Assembly (NCBI RefSeq): GCF_000213555.1
Contig: NZ_GL891983.1
Span: 291,698-355,697, forward strand
Length of the DNA: 64,000 bases
Origin: Dysgonomonas gadei ATCC BAA-286
GTDB taxonomy: Bacteria; Bacteroidota; Bacteroidia; Bacteroidales; Dysgonomonadaceae
Direction of reading: 5' to 3'
The notes beneath the pieces are model-generated. The model was not told where the DNA came from. It saw only the letters and a list, made by a program, of their open reading frames with translations, and did not search any database. Position 1 is the first letter of the stretch. Each line of letters opens with the position of its first letter. A program made the translations under genes and the position numbers. Below are positions 26,840 to 35,497 of this stretch, in pieces.

Positions 26840-28039
26840 ATGAAAAGAATAATAATTCTCCCTATATTATTAACCTTGGCATACAGCACACTTTTCGCCC
26901 AGTCTCTGCCATTGGTTAACCCTAAAAAAGCAGGTATGGATAAGTCCAGGCTGATATATACAGACAATGCCATCAACCAGTCAGTTCAGGATGGAGATAT
27001 ACCCGGAGCTGTATTAGCTGTGGTAAGACATAAAAAACTGACCTATCTGAAAGCCTATGGCAATAAACAAATCTATCCTGAAACGATAGCGATGACTACA
27101 AACACTGTTTTTGACCTCGCATCGTTAAGCAAATCCGTATCTACGGCAATATCAACAATGATACTGCTGGAACGGGGACAATTAAGGCTAAGGGACCAAG
27201 TGGCTATGTACATTCCCGGATTCCAGCCATGGACAGATAGTATAACAGGACGAAAAAGGAATATAAGGATCGTCGATTTATTGACGCATACATCAGGGCT
27301 ACCACCTTATGCTCCTGTAGAAGAATTAAAGAAACAATATACTGTTCCGAATCCCGATGGATTAATTACCTATATATCGAATGTAAAACGCAATAATGAG
27401 CCAACTAAGGTATTTGATTACAGTTGCCTCAACTTTATAACCCTCCAGCGTATCATCGAAAATATATCCGGCATGAGCCTGCAAAACTTCGCCAGACAAA
27501 ATATATTCAGTCCGCTGGGCATGAAGCATACCGATTACAATCCTACGGGCGAAACACTCGAATGGACGGCTCCGACCGAAAAGCAGGCTGACGGTTCAGT
27601 GCTGAAAGGTAGAGTACACGACCCGCTGGCCAATATAATGAATGGTGGGGTTTCGGGTAATGCAGGCGTATTCTCGAATGCGGAAGATATTGCCGTACTT
27701 GCCGCAATGCTGTTGAATGACGGAGAGATCAACGGTGTGCGCATACTCAGTCCTTTAACTGTCCGTGCCATGCGTTCCGTTCCGAAAGGGTTTGAGGAGT
27801 TCGGCCGTTCACTGGGATGGGATGTATATTCGGGCTATGCCAGCGACGGAGATTTATTCGATGTATCCGCATACGGGCATACAGGCTATACGGGAACATC
27901 TATTACTATAGACCCCGACTCCGGCACCGCAGTTATACTGCTTACCAACAGGGTACATCCCGATGATAAAGGCGCGGTGTCACGCCTACGCGAAATAGTG
28001 GCGAATGTTGTAGCTGCATCCATTATAAAGGTTAAGTAA
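26840..28039 (+). CDS. Secreted serine hydrolase of the class C beta-lactamase / PBP4* type
   Basis: 399 aa. Signal peptide 1-20 (ending LFA). The catalytic SxxK is Ser95-Leu-Ser-Lys98 in FDLASLSKSVSTA. The second motif reads Tyr194-Ser-Cys (DYSCLNF) instead of the usual Y-x-N, and the third is His347-Thr-Gly in YGHTGYTGTS, replacing KTG. It ends shortly after LTNRVHPDD. Such enzymes are D-amino-acid peptidases, esterases or amidases more often than true beta-lactamases. Linkage to murQ suggests action on muropeptides. Its stop codon directly abuts the start of the next gene (28040). Confidence 0.88.
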   Translation: MKRIIILPILLTLAYSTLFAQSLPLVNPKKAGMDKSRLIYTDNAINQSVQDGDIPGAVLAVVRHKKLTYLKAYGNKQIYPETIAMTTNTVFDLASLSKSVSTAISTMILLERGQLRLRDQVAMYIPGFQPWTDSITGRKRNIRIVDLLTHTSGLPPYAPVEELKKQYTVPNPDGLITYISNVKRNNEPTKVFDYSCLNFITLQRIIENISGMSLQNFARQNIFSPLGMKHTDYNPTGETLEWTAPTEKQADGSVLKGRVHDPLANIMNGGVSGNAGVFSNAEDIAVLAAMLLNDGEINGVRILSPLTVRAMRSVPKGFEEFGRSLGWDVYSGYASDGDLFDVSAYGHTGYTGTSITIDPDSGTAVILLTNRVHPDDKGAVSRLREIVANVVAASIIKVK

Positions 28040-29911
28040 ATGAATGTTTCAGGACACATAATAAGAAAGTATGTCATTCTTTCTCTCTTACTGCTAATAT
28101 CCATAGCTTTCAGGGGACAGGACTTTCGTTTTGCCGTAGTGACCGATATTCATCTCAACCGCAACAACCCGCTCCCGGAAGAAGACCTGATAAATACGGT
28201 CAACGATATTAATACAAACAAGGATATAAAGTTTGTACTCGTAACGGGAGACATCAGCGAATCGGGAGATTACGAATCTTTGCGAAAAGCAAAAGATATA
28301 CTGGACCGGTTAAACGCAAAATACTACCCCATATCCGGCAACCACGAAACTAAATGGAGCGAATCGGGTGCTACCGATTTCGGACATATATTCGGCTCCG
28401 AGCGCTTCGATTTTGAGTATGGAGGTATCCGCTTTTTCGGGTTCAATACAGGCCCCGTTATCCGCATGATGGACGGGCACATAGCCCCGCAGGACATTAG
28501 CTGGCTGAAACAGGAACTGGCAGCCATGCCATCCGGACAGCCTGTGGTTCTGGTCACCCACTATCCTTTGCTCGACAGCGATGTAGATAACTGGTGCGAC
28601 CTGACCAACGCTGTCCGCAGCTATAACATCAAATCCTTTATCGGCGGGCATTACCATAGCAACAGGCTATTTTCATACGACGGAATCCCTGCTTTTATCT
28701 GTCGCTCCAATTTGCGGGATAAACAAGATAATATCGGAGGATATTCCATATTCAATGTCACCTCTGATTCCCTCATCGTATATGAACGAAAGATAAAGCA
28801 AGAGCCTGTAAGATGGGGTGCTTATTCTCTAACAAAGGAATATTATACGGCGGATAATAAAACCTGTTCAGGTTATGACATTTCCGTTAATAATGAATAT
28901 CCACAGGTAAAAGAAGTTTGGACAACATTGAATGAGTCCGCATTCTATACATCTCCTGTAATATCGGGAGACAAAGTGTATGCCGGCGATGATTCCGGCG
29001 TATTCTCCTGCTATTCCGTAAAGGATGGTACAAAAGACTGGAGTTTCACTTCCGGAAACCGTATCGTGGGTACTGCGACAGTCTACAAGGATGCTGTTGT
29101 ATTAGGCTCTGCCGATAAGAACATATATTGCCTCGATGCTAAAAAAGGAATCCTGCGGTGGAAGTATAGCGTAGATAAAGCTGTATTAGGCTCTGCCGCC
29201 AGCGACAATGGTATTGTTTACATCGGAGCCAGCGATAATACATTCAGGGCCATCGATATCAAAACAGGGAAACTGGTATGGGAATTCCCTGAAGTAAAAG
29301 GATATATTGAAACACGCCCGTTGATCTACAAAGACAAAATCTTTTTCGGCGCATGGGATGAAACTATGTACGCTTTGGACAAACATACAGGCCGGTTGCT
29401 TTGGAAATGGGTAGAAGGCAGGAAAGGAATCCTTTATTCTCCGGCTGCAGTATGGCCTGTCGCTGCGCATGACAGAGTATTCTTCACAGCTCCCGACCGG
29501 GTGATGACCGCTGTTGATGCCAATACCGGAGAAACTATATGGAGGATGTCCGACTGGAAAGTCAGGGAAACCATCGGCTTATCAGAAGATAAAGAGCGGT
29601 TATACAGCAAAACAATGCAGGACAGCGTTGTCTGTTACTCCGCTACAAGTGCTAAACCGCAACAAATTTGGGCGGCAAATGTAGGTTATGGATACGATCA
29701 TGCACCGTCTATGCCTGTCGAAAAAGATAGTGTAGTATTTGGTAGTACCAAAAACGGAATCATCTTCGCCATTGAAGGAAAAACGGGCAAACTGCTCTGG
29801 AAACACAAAGTTGGAAATTCTATAATCAACACCGTCTATCCGTTAAACGGTAAAGAATGTATTTATACAAGTGGCGAAGGGTTGATAGGACTGCTTCGTT
29901 ATGAAAAATAG
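28040..29911 (+). CDS. Secreted calcineurin-like phosphoesterase fused to a PQQ-type beta-propeller
   Basis: 623 aa. An N-terminal signal/anchor (about 11-24) precedes a metallophosphoesterase domain (about 28-270). It has the metal ligands Asp36-x-His38 (TDIHLN), Gly70-Asp71 (TGDISESGDY), Gly-Asn-His-Glu (100-103), VLVTHYPL and GGHYHSN. From about residue 290 to the end, repeated strands such as VYAGDDSGVFSCYSVKDG, VVLGSADKNIYCLDAKKG and VYIGASDNTFRAIDIKTG form a PQQ/outer-membrane-protein-like propeller. No substrate is known. It starts at the base after the preceding stop codon and is followed after 22 bases by the amidase, so it belongs to the muropeptide operon. A phosphate-bearing envelope fragment is one guess. 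Confidence 0.85.
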   Translation: MNVSGHIIRKYVILSLLLLISIAFRGQDFRFAVVTDIHLNRNNPLPEEDLINTVNDINTNKDIKFVLVTGDISESGDYESLRKAKDILDRLNAKYYPISGNHETKWSESGATDFGHIFGSERFDFEYGGIRFFGFNTGPVIRMMDGHIAPQDISWLKQELAAMPSGQPVVLVTHYPLLDSDVDNWCDLTNAVRSYNIKSFIGGHYHSNRLFSYDGIPAFICRSNLRDKQDNIGGYSIFNVTSDSLIVYERKIKQEPVRWGAYSLTKEYYTADNKTCSGYDISVNNEYPQVKEVWTTLNESAFYTSPVISGDKVYAGDDSGVFSCYSVKDGTKDWSFTSGNRIVGTATVYKDAVVLGSADKNIYCLDAKKGILRWKYSVDKAVLGSAASDNGIVYIGASDNTFRAIDIKTGKLVWEFPEVKGYIETRPLIYKDKIFFGAWDETMYALDKHTGRLLWKWVEGRKGILYSPAAVWPVAAHDRVFFTAPDRVMTAVDANTGETIWRMSDWKVRETIGLSEDKERLYSKTMQDSVVCYSATSAKPQQIWAANVGYGYDHAPSMPVEKDSVVFGSTKNGIIFAIEGKTGKLLWKHKVGNSIINTVYPLNGKECIYTSGEGLIGLLRYEK

Positions 29912-29933
29912 ATAATATATAAAACTCAAAATT

Positions 29934-32900
29934 ATGGGAAGCCGTAAGATAACATTCTTATTTATATTTTTCTCCTTTATCCTGTCTCTTACATCCACCG
30001 GGATAAGGGCGCAGGAAATAACAAAAGATATGACTGATAAGATCGGTGAATATCTCACCAAGACCATTAATCAGCAAACGCGCATACGCCCTGTAACAAT
30101 TGACTCTGTCGATATACAAAGAAAGAAGATCCAGCTGTTTGCCAATGTCAATTTGTCCTTCGGAGGCTTCGACAAACAACTGGTAGATGACATATATGCT
30201 GGGGTGAAAGAATATCTGCCGGATAATATGAAAAATTATCAGGTCGAACTTTTTTCCGACAAGTATAAAATAGAAGACTATATTCCGCTGATCAGGAAAG
30301 AAAAATTTACCAACAAAGTTGATAAACCCTTAATAACACGCCTGTCTCATCCTGTAAAGAGCAACAAAGGTCTTCAGAACCGCCATATCGCCATGTGGCA
30401 AAGTCACGGCTGGTACTACGAGCAAAAGCTATCCCGCTGGGAATGGCAGCGTGCCCGTGTCTTCCAGACAGTAGAAGATCTATACACGCAAAGCTATGTT
30501 TTGCCATACCTTGTCCCTATGCTCGAGAATGCGGGAGCGAATGTTTTCCTGCCACGCGAACGGGATACGCAAAAACATGAAATAATTGTAGATAACGATA
30601 AATCCTTAAACAACTCTGTTTATAGAGAAACAGCAGGAAAAGAAGCATGGGCAAAGGGAGACAGCACCGGATTCGCCCATCTGAAAGAAGTTTATCTGGA
30701 CTTGGAAAATCCATTCCGGGACGGTACATACCGGCAGGTGAAAACGATAAATAAAGGAGATGAAAGCCTTTGCGAATGGTTGCCCGACATCCCGGAAAAA
30801 GGAAAATACGGAGTGTATATATCCTATGCCAGCTTGAAAAACAGCAGCGAGGACGCCCGTTATACCGTGTATCACACCGGAGGAAAAACGGAGTTCAGTA
30901 TCAATCAGACTATGGGGGGCGGCACATGGATATTTCTCGGATTCTTCTCCTTTGACAAAGGTAAAAATGAGAATTGTAAGATCACCTTATCCAACAAAAG
31001 CACAAAAAGCGGGCGGATAATTACCGCCGATGCTGTAAAGATCGGGGGAGGTATGGGAAATATCGCACGTACCACCGATCCCGAAAATCTGAAGCAACCC
31101 GATGATACGACTGTATCTAAATTCCCGCCGATAAAGTATGAATTGGAAACCAGCAATCATCCCCGCTATACGGAAGGGGCGCGTTACTGGCTGCAATGGG
31201 CGGGTGTTCCCGACAGTGTATACAGATGGACTAAAGGAAAAAGCGACTATACGGACGATTATCAGAGCCGTGGGTTATGGGTAAATTATATGGCGGGAGG
31301 ATCTCCTGTTATCCCGAAGGGGAAAGGATTGAATATTCCTCTGGATATGGCAATGGCTTTCCATAGCGATGCGGGCACAACCTATAATGATTCTATTATA
31401 GGCACGCTGACCATCTGCATGACGCATATAAACGATGAGATATTCGCGAACGGCACTCCACGCATTGCTTCCCGCGACCTTACATCCCTCATCATGGACG
31501 AAATAGTGAAAGACATACGCGCCGGATATGAGCCAGACTGGACACGACGTCATATATGGAACCGCAATTACAGCGAAGCCCGCATGCCGGAAGTGCCGAC
31601 CATGTTGCTGGAGCTGCTCTCCCATCAGAATTTTGCGGACATGCGCTACGGACTCGACCCGGCCTTCCAATTTACGGCAAGCAGGGCTATTTATAAGGGA
31701 ATACTTAAATTTATTGCTTATCAGTACAACTTCGATTATGTAGTGGCACCATTGCCGATAAAATCGTTCAGCACCGAATTTTCGGGAGATACGCAGGTGA
31801 AACTGCAATGGCTGCCGGTAAACGACCCGTCGGAACCGACCGCAACGCCAAACAGCTATATCGTTTATACCCGTACGGATAACAACGATTTCGATAATGG
31901 TATATTGGTAAAGAGCAATCAGACAACTATCGATATAGAGAAGAATAAGATATACAGTTTCAAGGTAACGGCAGTAAACGAAGGCGGTGAAAGTTTTCCT
32001 TCCGAAATATTATCCGTTTGCAGGAAATCGAATGAGAAAGGGACTGTCTTTGTTGTCAACGGGTTTCAACGTGTATCTGCTCCCGACAGCTTTGCCAGCA
32101 GTGACAGCATTGCCGGATTTTTAAGCTATAAAGACCACGGAGTGCCCGATAAGAACCAGTATAACCTTATAGGCAGCCAGTATGAGTTTCGCCGTAAAAT
32201 ACCGTGGATGGACGATGACGCAGCAGGATTCGGAGCAAGTAATTCCAATTATGAAACGACTGTGATTGCAGGTAACACATTCGATTATCCGTTTGTACAC
32301 GGTACATCCATCGTAAATGCAGGCTACTCCTTCGTGTCTGCCAATACAGAAGCCGTAATGAATGGTCTGGCTGATATGAACAATTATAAACTGACAGACC
32401 TTATATTAGGGAAGCAGAAACAAGCAAAAATAGGGCGTGGCGCATTTCCCCCACGGTTTAAAACATTCCCTGACGAATTACAGTCGAAAATAACAGATTA
32501 TTGCAACAGGGGAGGAAATATATTTATCAGCGGCGCCTATGTGGGCACAGACCTCTGGGACAACGAATTTGTAAAAAAAGAAGACAAGGAATTCGTGCAA
32601 AAGGTATTGAAATATAAATGGCGGACAGGGCAGGCAGCGGTAACAGGAAATGTCAAAAGCGTGGCTTCACCTTTCACACAACTCACAGGAACTTACAGCT
32701 TCTACAATCAACTGAATTCAGATTGTTACGCGGTAGAATCGCCTGACGCCATAGAGCCTGCGGATGCCAACAGCTTCACCGTATTCAGGTATAGCGAAAA
32801 TAACCTGAGCGCGGGAGTAGCTTCTGATGATAATTATAAGACCTGCGTTTTGGGTTTTCCTTTCGAGACAATCAGGGAAACACCTTTGCGTGACCAATTG

Positions 32901-32939
32901 ATGAGAAACATTCTGGATTTTATGTTTAATAAGAAATGA
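29934..32939 (+). CDS. Large multidomain N-acetylmuramoyl-L-alanine amidase-like protein
   Basis: 1001 aa. Signal peptide 1-26 (ending IRAQ). A catalytic region resembling Amidase_3 is split by an insertion. One zinc His is expected in MWQSHGWYYE (His158) and another in MAMAFHSDAGTT (about 490), with EVPTMLLELLSHQNFADM later. The insertion (about 230-370) has the look of a golvesin/Xly carbohydrate-binding fold: KGKYGVYISYASLKNSSEDA, then YTVYHTGGKTEFSINQT. A fibronectin type III-like segment (VKLQWLPVNDPSE to VTAVNEGGESFPSE) and a C-terminal domain follow. It would release stem peptides from MurNAc, making peptide-free glycan for NamZ. Confidence 0.8.
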   Translation: MGSRKITFLFIFFSFILSLTSTGIRAQEITKDMTDKIGEYLTKTINQQTRIRPVTIDSVDIQRKKIQLFANVNLSFGGFDKQLVDDIYAGVKEYLPDNMKNYQVELFSDKYKIEDYIPLIRKEKFTNKVDKPLITRLSHPVKSNKGLQNRHIAMWQSHGWYYEQKLSRWEWQRARVFQTVEDLYTQSYVLPYLVPMLENAGANVFLPRERDTQKHEIIVDNDKSLNNSVYRETAGKEAWAKGDSTGFAHLKEVYLDLENPFRDGTYRQVKTINKGDESLCEWLPDIPEKGKYGVYISYASLKNSSEDARYTVYHTGGKTEFSINQTMGGGTWIFLGFFSFDKGKNENCKITLSNKSTKSGRIITADAVKIGGGMGNIARTTDPENLKQPDDTTVSKFPPIKYELETSNHPRYTEGARYWLQWAGVPDSVYRWTKGKSDYTDDYQSRGLWVNYMAGGSPVIPKGKGLNIPLDMAMAFHSDAGTTYNDSIIGTLTICMTHINDEIFANGTPRIASRDLTSLIMDEIVKDIRAGYEPDWTRRHIWNRNYSEARMPEVPTMLLELLSHQNFADMRYGLDPAFQFTASRAIYKGILKFIAYQYNFDYVVAPLPIKSFSTEFSGDTQVKLQWLPVNDPSEPTATPNSYIVYTRTDNNDFDNGILVKSNQTTIDIEKNKIYSFKVTAVNEGGESFPSEILSVCRKSNEKGTVFVVNGFQRVSAPDSFASSDSIAGFLSYKDHGVPDKNQYNLIGSQYEFRRKIPWMDDDAAGFGASNSNYETTVIAGNTFDYPFVHGTSIVNAGYSFVSANTEAVMNGLADMNNYKLTDLILGKQKQAKIGRGAFPPRFKTFPDELQSKITDYCNRGGNIFISGAYVGTDLWDNEFVKKEDKEFVQKVLKYKWRTGQAAVTGNVKSVASPFTQLTGTYSFYNQLNSDCYAVESPDAIEPADANSFTVFRYSENNLSAGVASDDNYKTCVLGFPFETIRETPLRDQLMRNILDFMFNKK

Positions 32940-32967
32940 TTATGTCTATAATAATATAAACGGATAA

Positions 32968-33027
32968 GTAGGGGCGAATAAACATTCGCCCGTTAATTAC
33001 TGCGGGCGAATGTTTATTCGCCCCTAC
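32968..33027. repeat. Perfect inverted repeat with GTAGGGGCG...CGCCCCTAC arms (copy 2)
   Basis: The 25-base arms at 32968-32992 and 33003-33027 are exact reverse complements around a 10-base loop. Each arm again contains a smaller palindrome (GGGGCGAATA...ATTCGCCC). It lies in the 120-base gap between the amidase and NlpC/P60 genes of one operon. No T-run follows, and the shared ends tie it to the element at 134-200. Confidence 0.9.
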
Positions 33028-33059
33028 ATTCAAAATATATTAATAAATACTTTTAAAAT

Positions 33060-34265
33060 ATGAGAATCAACAATATAACAAAACTAGTTGCAGCAACATT
33101 AATTCTCTTATCTGCCTGTCAGAATAAAGAGGAAAAGACGCCTTATCCCGAGCTTAATGCTCTCGTAGACAGTGCCAGAATGAAGCATGTACCGGACAGG
33201 CGGGATAATGTATATGACATCAAAATTGTGGAGAATGAAGGCAAGCCTGTCATAAAAGGGGTGACTTCTCTGGAAGAAGCCAAAGCCGATCTACTGGAAC
33301 TGATCCGGAAAAGTAATCCGGCGGCAATAGACAGTATCAGCGTATTACCTGATGAAACGGTCGGAGAAAAAACATATGGTGTGATTAACGTTTCGGTAGC
33401 GGATGTACGCATGGGTGCAAGTTATGCCGCAGAAATGGGAACCCAGCTACTACTGGGAGCGCCTGTACAGGTTTTGCAACACGACGACTGGTGGCGGATA
33501 AAGACTGCGGAAGGCTATGTGGCATGGACTACCGGCGGTTCATTTGTAAGAATGACAAAAGATGATTTCAACAAATGGATAACTGCAAAGAAAATTATTT
33601 TCACAGATGATTACGGCTTCGGATATGAAAATCCTGATGAAAAGAAGCAAAGGGTATCCGATCTTGCATTCGGCAATATGCTGAAACTGGAAGCCGACAA
33701 CGGGCGTTTCTATAAGGTGTCTTATCCTGACGGCCGCATCGCTTATGTATTGAAAAGCCAGAGCAAACCCTATGAAGAATGGCTGACATCAATAAAGCTG
33801 ACAGAGGAGAGCATTCTGGAAAAGGCTCTTACCCTGAAAGGCATCCCGTACACGTGGGGCGGCACATCCGTCAAAGGCATGGATTGCAGCGGATTTACCA
33901 AAACGGTGATGCTGATGCATGGAATCATTCTTATGCGGGATGCTTCCCAGCAGGTAAAGACCGGCATTTCTGTGGATATAAGCAATGGTTACGAAAACCT
34001 GCGTCCGGGTGACCTGATGTTCTTCGGAAAAAAAGCGCAGGACGGAAAAAAAGAACGGATACGCCATGTTGCCTTCTACAAAGGTGATAAGGAGTTTATC
34101 CACGCTTCGGGGTATATACGAATAAACAGTCTGGATTCGACGAAAGCAAATTACGACGAACTCAATACCCGTGAGTTTGTACGGGCGTCTCGGGTTATCG
34201 GGGCTGTGGATACAAAAGGAATCTGGAGTATAAATAATAGTCCGTTGTATAAGGAGCAAAAATAG
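33060..34265 (+). CDS. NlpC/P60 lipoprotein, predicted gamma-D-glutamyl-L-diamino acid endopeptidase
   Basis: 401 aa. Lipobox LSAC with Cys20. Two bacterial SH3-like segments (about 110-255; GAPVQVLQHDDWWRIKTAEGYVAWT and a second around FGNMLKLEADNGRFYKVSYPDGRIAYV) precede the NlpC/P60 domain. The triad is Cys276 (GMDCSGFTKT), His336 (IRHVAFYKGD) and a third polar residue at His348 (FIHASG), with YTWGGTSVKG just before the Cys. This layout is that of YkfC-type enzymes, which cut between D-Glu and the diamino acid of L-Ala-D-Glu-DAP peptides. The product L-Ala-D-Glu is the substrate of the epimerase encoded next. Confidence 0.92.
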   Translation: MRINNITKLVAATLILLSACQNKEEKTPYPELNALVDSARMKHVPDRRDNVYDIKIVENEGKPVIKGVTSLEEAKADLLELIRKSNPAAIDSISVLPDETVGEKTYGVINVSVADVRMGASYAAEMGTQLLLGAPVQVLQHDDWWRIKTAEGYVAWTTGGSFVRMTKDDFNKWITAKKIIFTDDYGFGYENPDEKKQRVSDLAFGNMLKLEADNGRFYKVSYPDGRIAYVLKSQSKPYEEWLTSIKLTEESILEKALTLKGIPYTWGGTSVKGMDCSGFTKTVMLMHGIILMRDASQQVKTGISVDISNGYENLRPGDLMFFGKKAQDGKKERIRHVAFYKGDKEFIHASGYIRINSLDSTKANYDELNTREFVRASRVIGAVDTKGIWSINNSPLYKEQK

Positions 34266-34284
34266 TTAGGTAGTTATAAGTTTT

Positions 34285-34313
34285 CTAGCATGCTAGTATA
34301 CTAGAAACTAGTA
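34285..34313. promoter_or_regulatory. Cluster of overlapping CTAG palindromes
   Basis: Three overlapping palindromes occur here: CTAGCATGCTAG (34285-34296), CTAGTATACTAG (34293-34304) and TACTAG-AAA-CTAGTA (34299-34313). Four CTAG tetramers fall within 29 bases, in the 86-base gap between the NlpC/P60 and epimerase genes. A protein-binding site or another spacer repeat is possible. Confidence 0.45.
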
Positions 34314-34351
34314 CACCCATAGTTTTTCATTTTTAATTTAAACAATATACT

Positions 34352-35497
34352 ATGGCACAATCAAGACGTGATTTTCTGAGAAAGACAGCATTGGCCTCTC
34401 TTGGTGCCGGTCTGGCTGCCGGCTCACCATTGAGCATATTCGCACAGAAGAGTAAAGATAAGGTGACAGGCAATAAAGGGAAGATGAAATTCAGTTTCAG
34501 GCCTTTCGACCTGCAATTGAGACATGTATTTACTATCGCTAATTTTTCACGTACAACAACCCCTGTTGTATTGACGGAGATCGAATTTGACGGTATTACC
34601 GGATACGGAGAAGCCTCTCTCCCGCCCTATCTGGGAGAAACACAGGCATCTGTTATGGAATTCCTAAAAAAAATAGACCTGAGCCAGTTTTCCAGTCCGT
34701 TCGAACTCGATGATATACTCACCTATGTGGATAAAATAGCGGAAAACAACACAGCGGCAAAAGCATCTGTGGATATAGCCCTGCACGACCTTGTAGGCAA
34801 AATAATGGGGCAACCGTGGTATAAAATATGGGGGCTGGATAAGTCGAAAGCACCGTCCACGACTTTCACTATCGGAATAGACACCGCCGATGTGGTGAAA
34901 GAGAAGACCAGGGAAGCCGCGCCGCTTTACAATATTCTGAAAGTGAAGCTGGGACGCGACAATGACAAGGAGATGATAGAAGCTATCCGCACAGTGACCG
35001 ACAAGCCTATTGCCATAGACGCCAATCAGGGCTGGAAAGACAAGCATCATGCACTGGACATGATATACTGGCTGAAAGAAAAAGGGATAGTAATGATAGA
35101 ACAGCCGATGCCGAAATACAACCTTGATGATTCGGCCTGGGTAACAGAAAGGAGTCCCCTACCCGTTTTTGCGGATGAATCTTTCCAACGGTTGAATGAT
35201 GTATTGCGGCTCAAAGGCGCTTTTACGGGTGTAAATATCAAACTGATGAAATGTACGGGAATGCGGGAAGCATGGAAGATACTGACGGTAGCCCGCGCAG
35301 CCAATATGCAGGTAATGATAGGTTGTATGACGGAAACTTCCTGTGCTATTTCGGCAGCATCCCAATTATCGCCTGCCGTGGATTGGGCTGACCTGGATGG
35401 AAACCTGCTGATAAGTAACGATATTTATAAAGGGACGACTGTTGTTGACGGGAAATTGATATTGAATGATTTGCCGGGAATAGGGATAGAGAAATAG
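34352..35497 (+). CDS. L-Ala-D/L-Glu (dipeptide) epimerase, enolase superfamily, with Tat signal
   Basis: 381 aa. The N-terminus is a twin-arginine signal (SRRDFLRKTALASLGAG, then an Ala-rich segment ending IFAQ). The mature enzyme has the muconate-lactonizing-type barrel: the Lys197-x-Lys199 base (KVKLGRD), metal ligands Asp223 (DANQGW), Glu250 (MIEQPM) and Asp275 (FADES), the second base Lys297 (NIKLMK), and a C-terminal DLDGN that marks dipeptide epimerases. It converts L-Ala-D-Glu to L-Ala-L-Glu, which ordinary peptidases can split. E. coli YcjG does this in the cytoplasm, whereas this one appears to be exported. Confidence 0.92.
   Translation: MAQSRRDFLRKTALASLGAGLAAGSPLSIFAQKSKDKVTGNKGKMKFSFRPFDLQLRHVFTIANFSRTTTPVVLTEIEFDGITGYGEASLPPYLGETQASVMEFLKKIDLSQFSSPFELDDILTYVDKIAENNTAAKASVDIALHDLVGKIMGQPWYKIWGLDKSKAPSTTFTIGIDTADVVKEKTREAAPLYNILKVKLGRDNDKEMIEAIRTVTDKPIAIDANQGWKDKHHALDMIYWLKEKGIVMIEQPMPKYNLDDSAWVTERSPLPVFADESFQRLNDVLRLKGAFTGVNIKLMKCTGMREAWKILTVARAANMQVMIGCMTETSCAISAASQLSPAVDWADLDGNLLISNDIYKGTTVVDGKLILNDLPGIGIEK

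Noticed and set aside
32968..33027. Perfect inverted repeat considered as a terminator or invertible promoter switch
   Set aside because: No T-run follows, the loop is only 10 bases, and no recombinase gene is nearby. The shared arms with 134-200 fit a dispersed repeat better.
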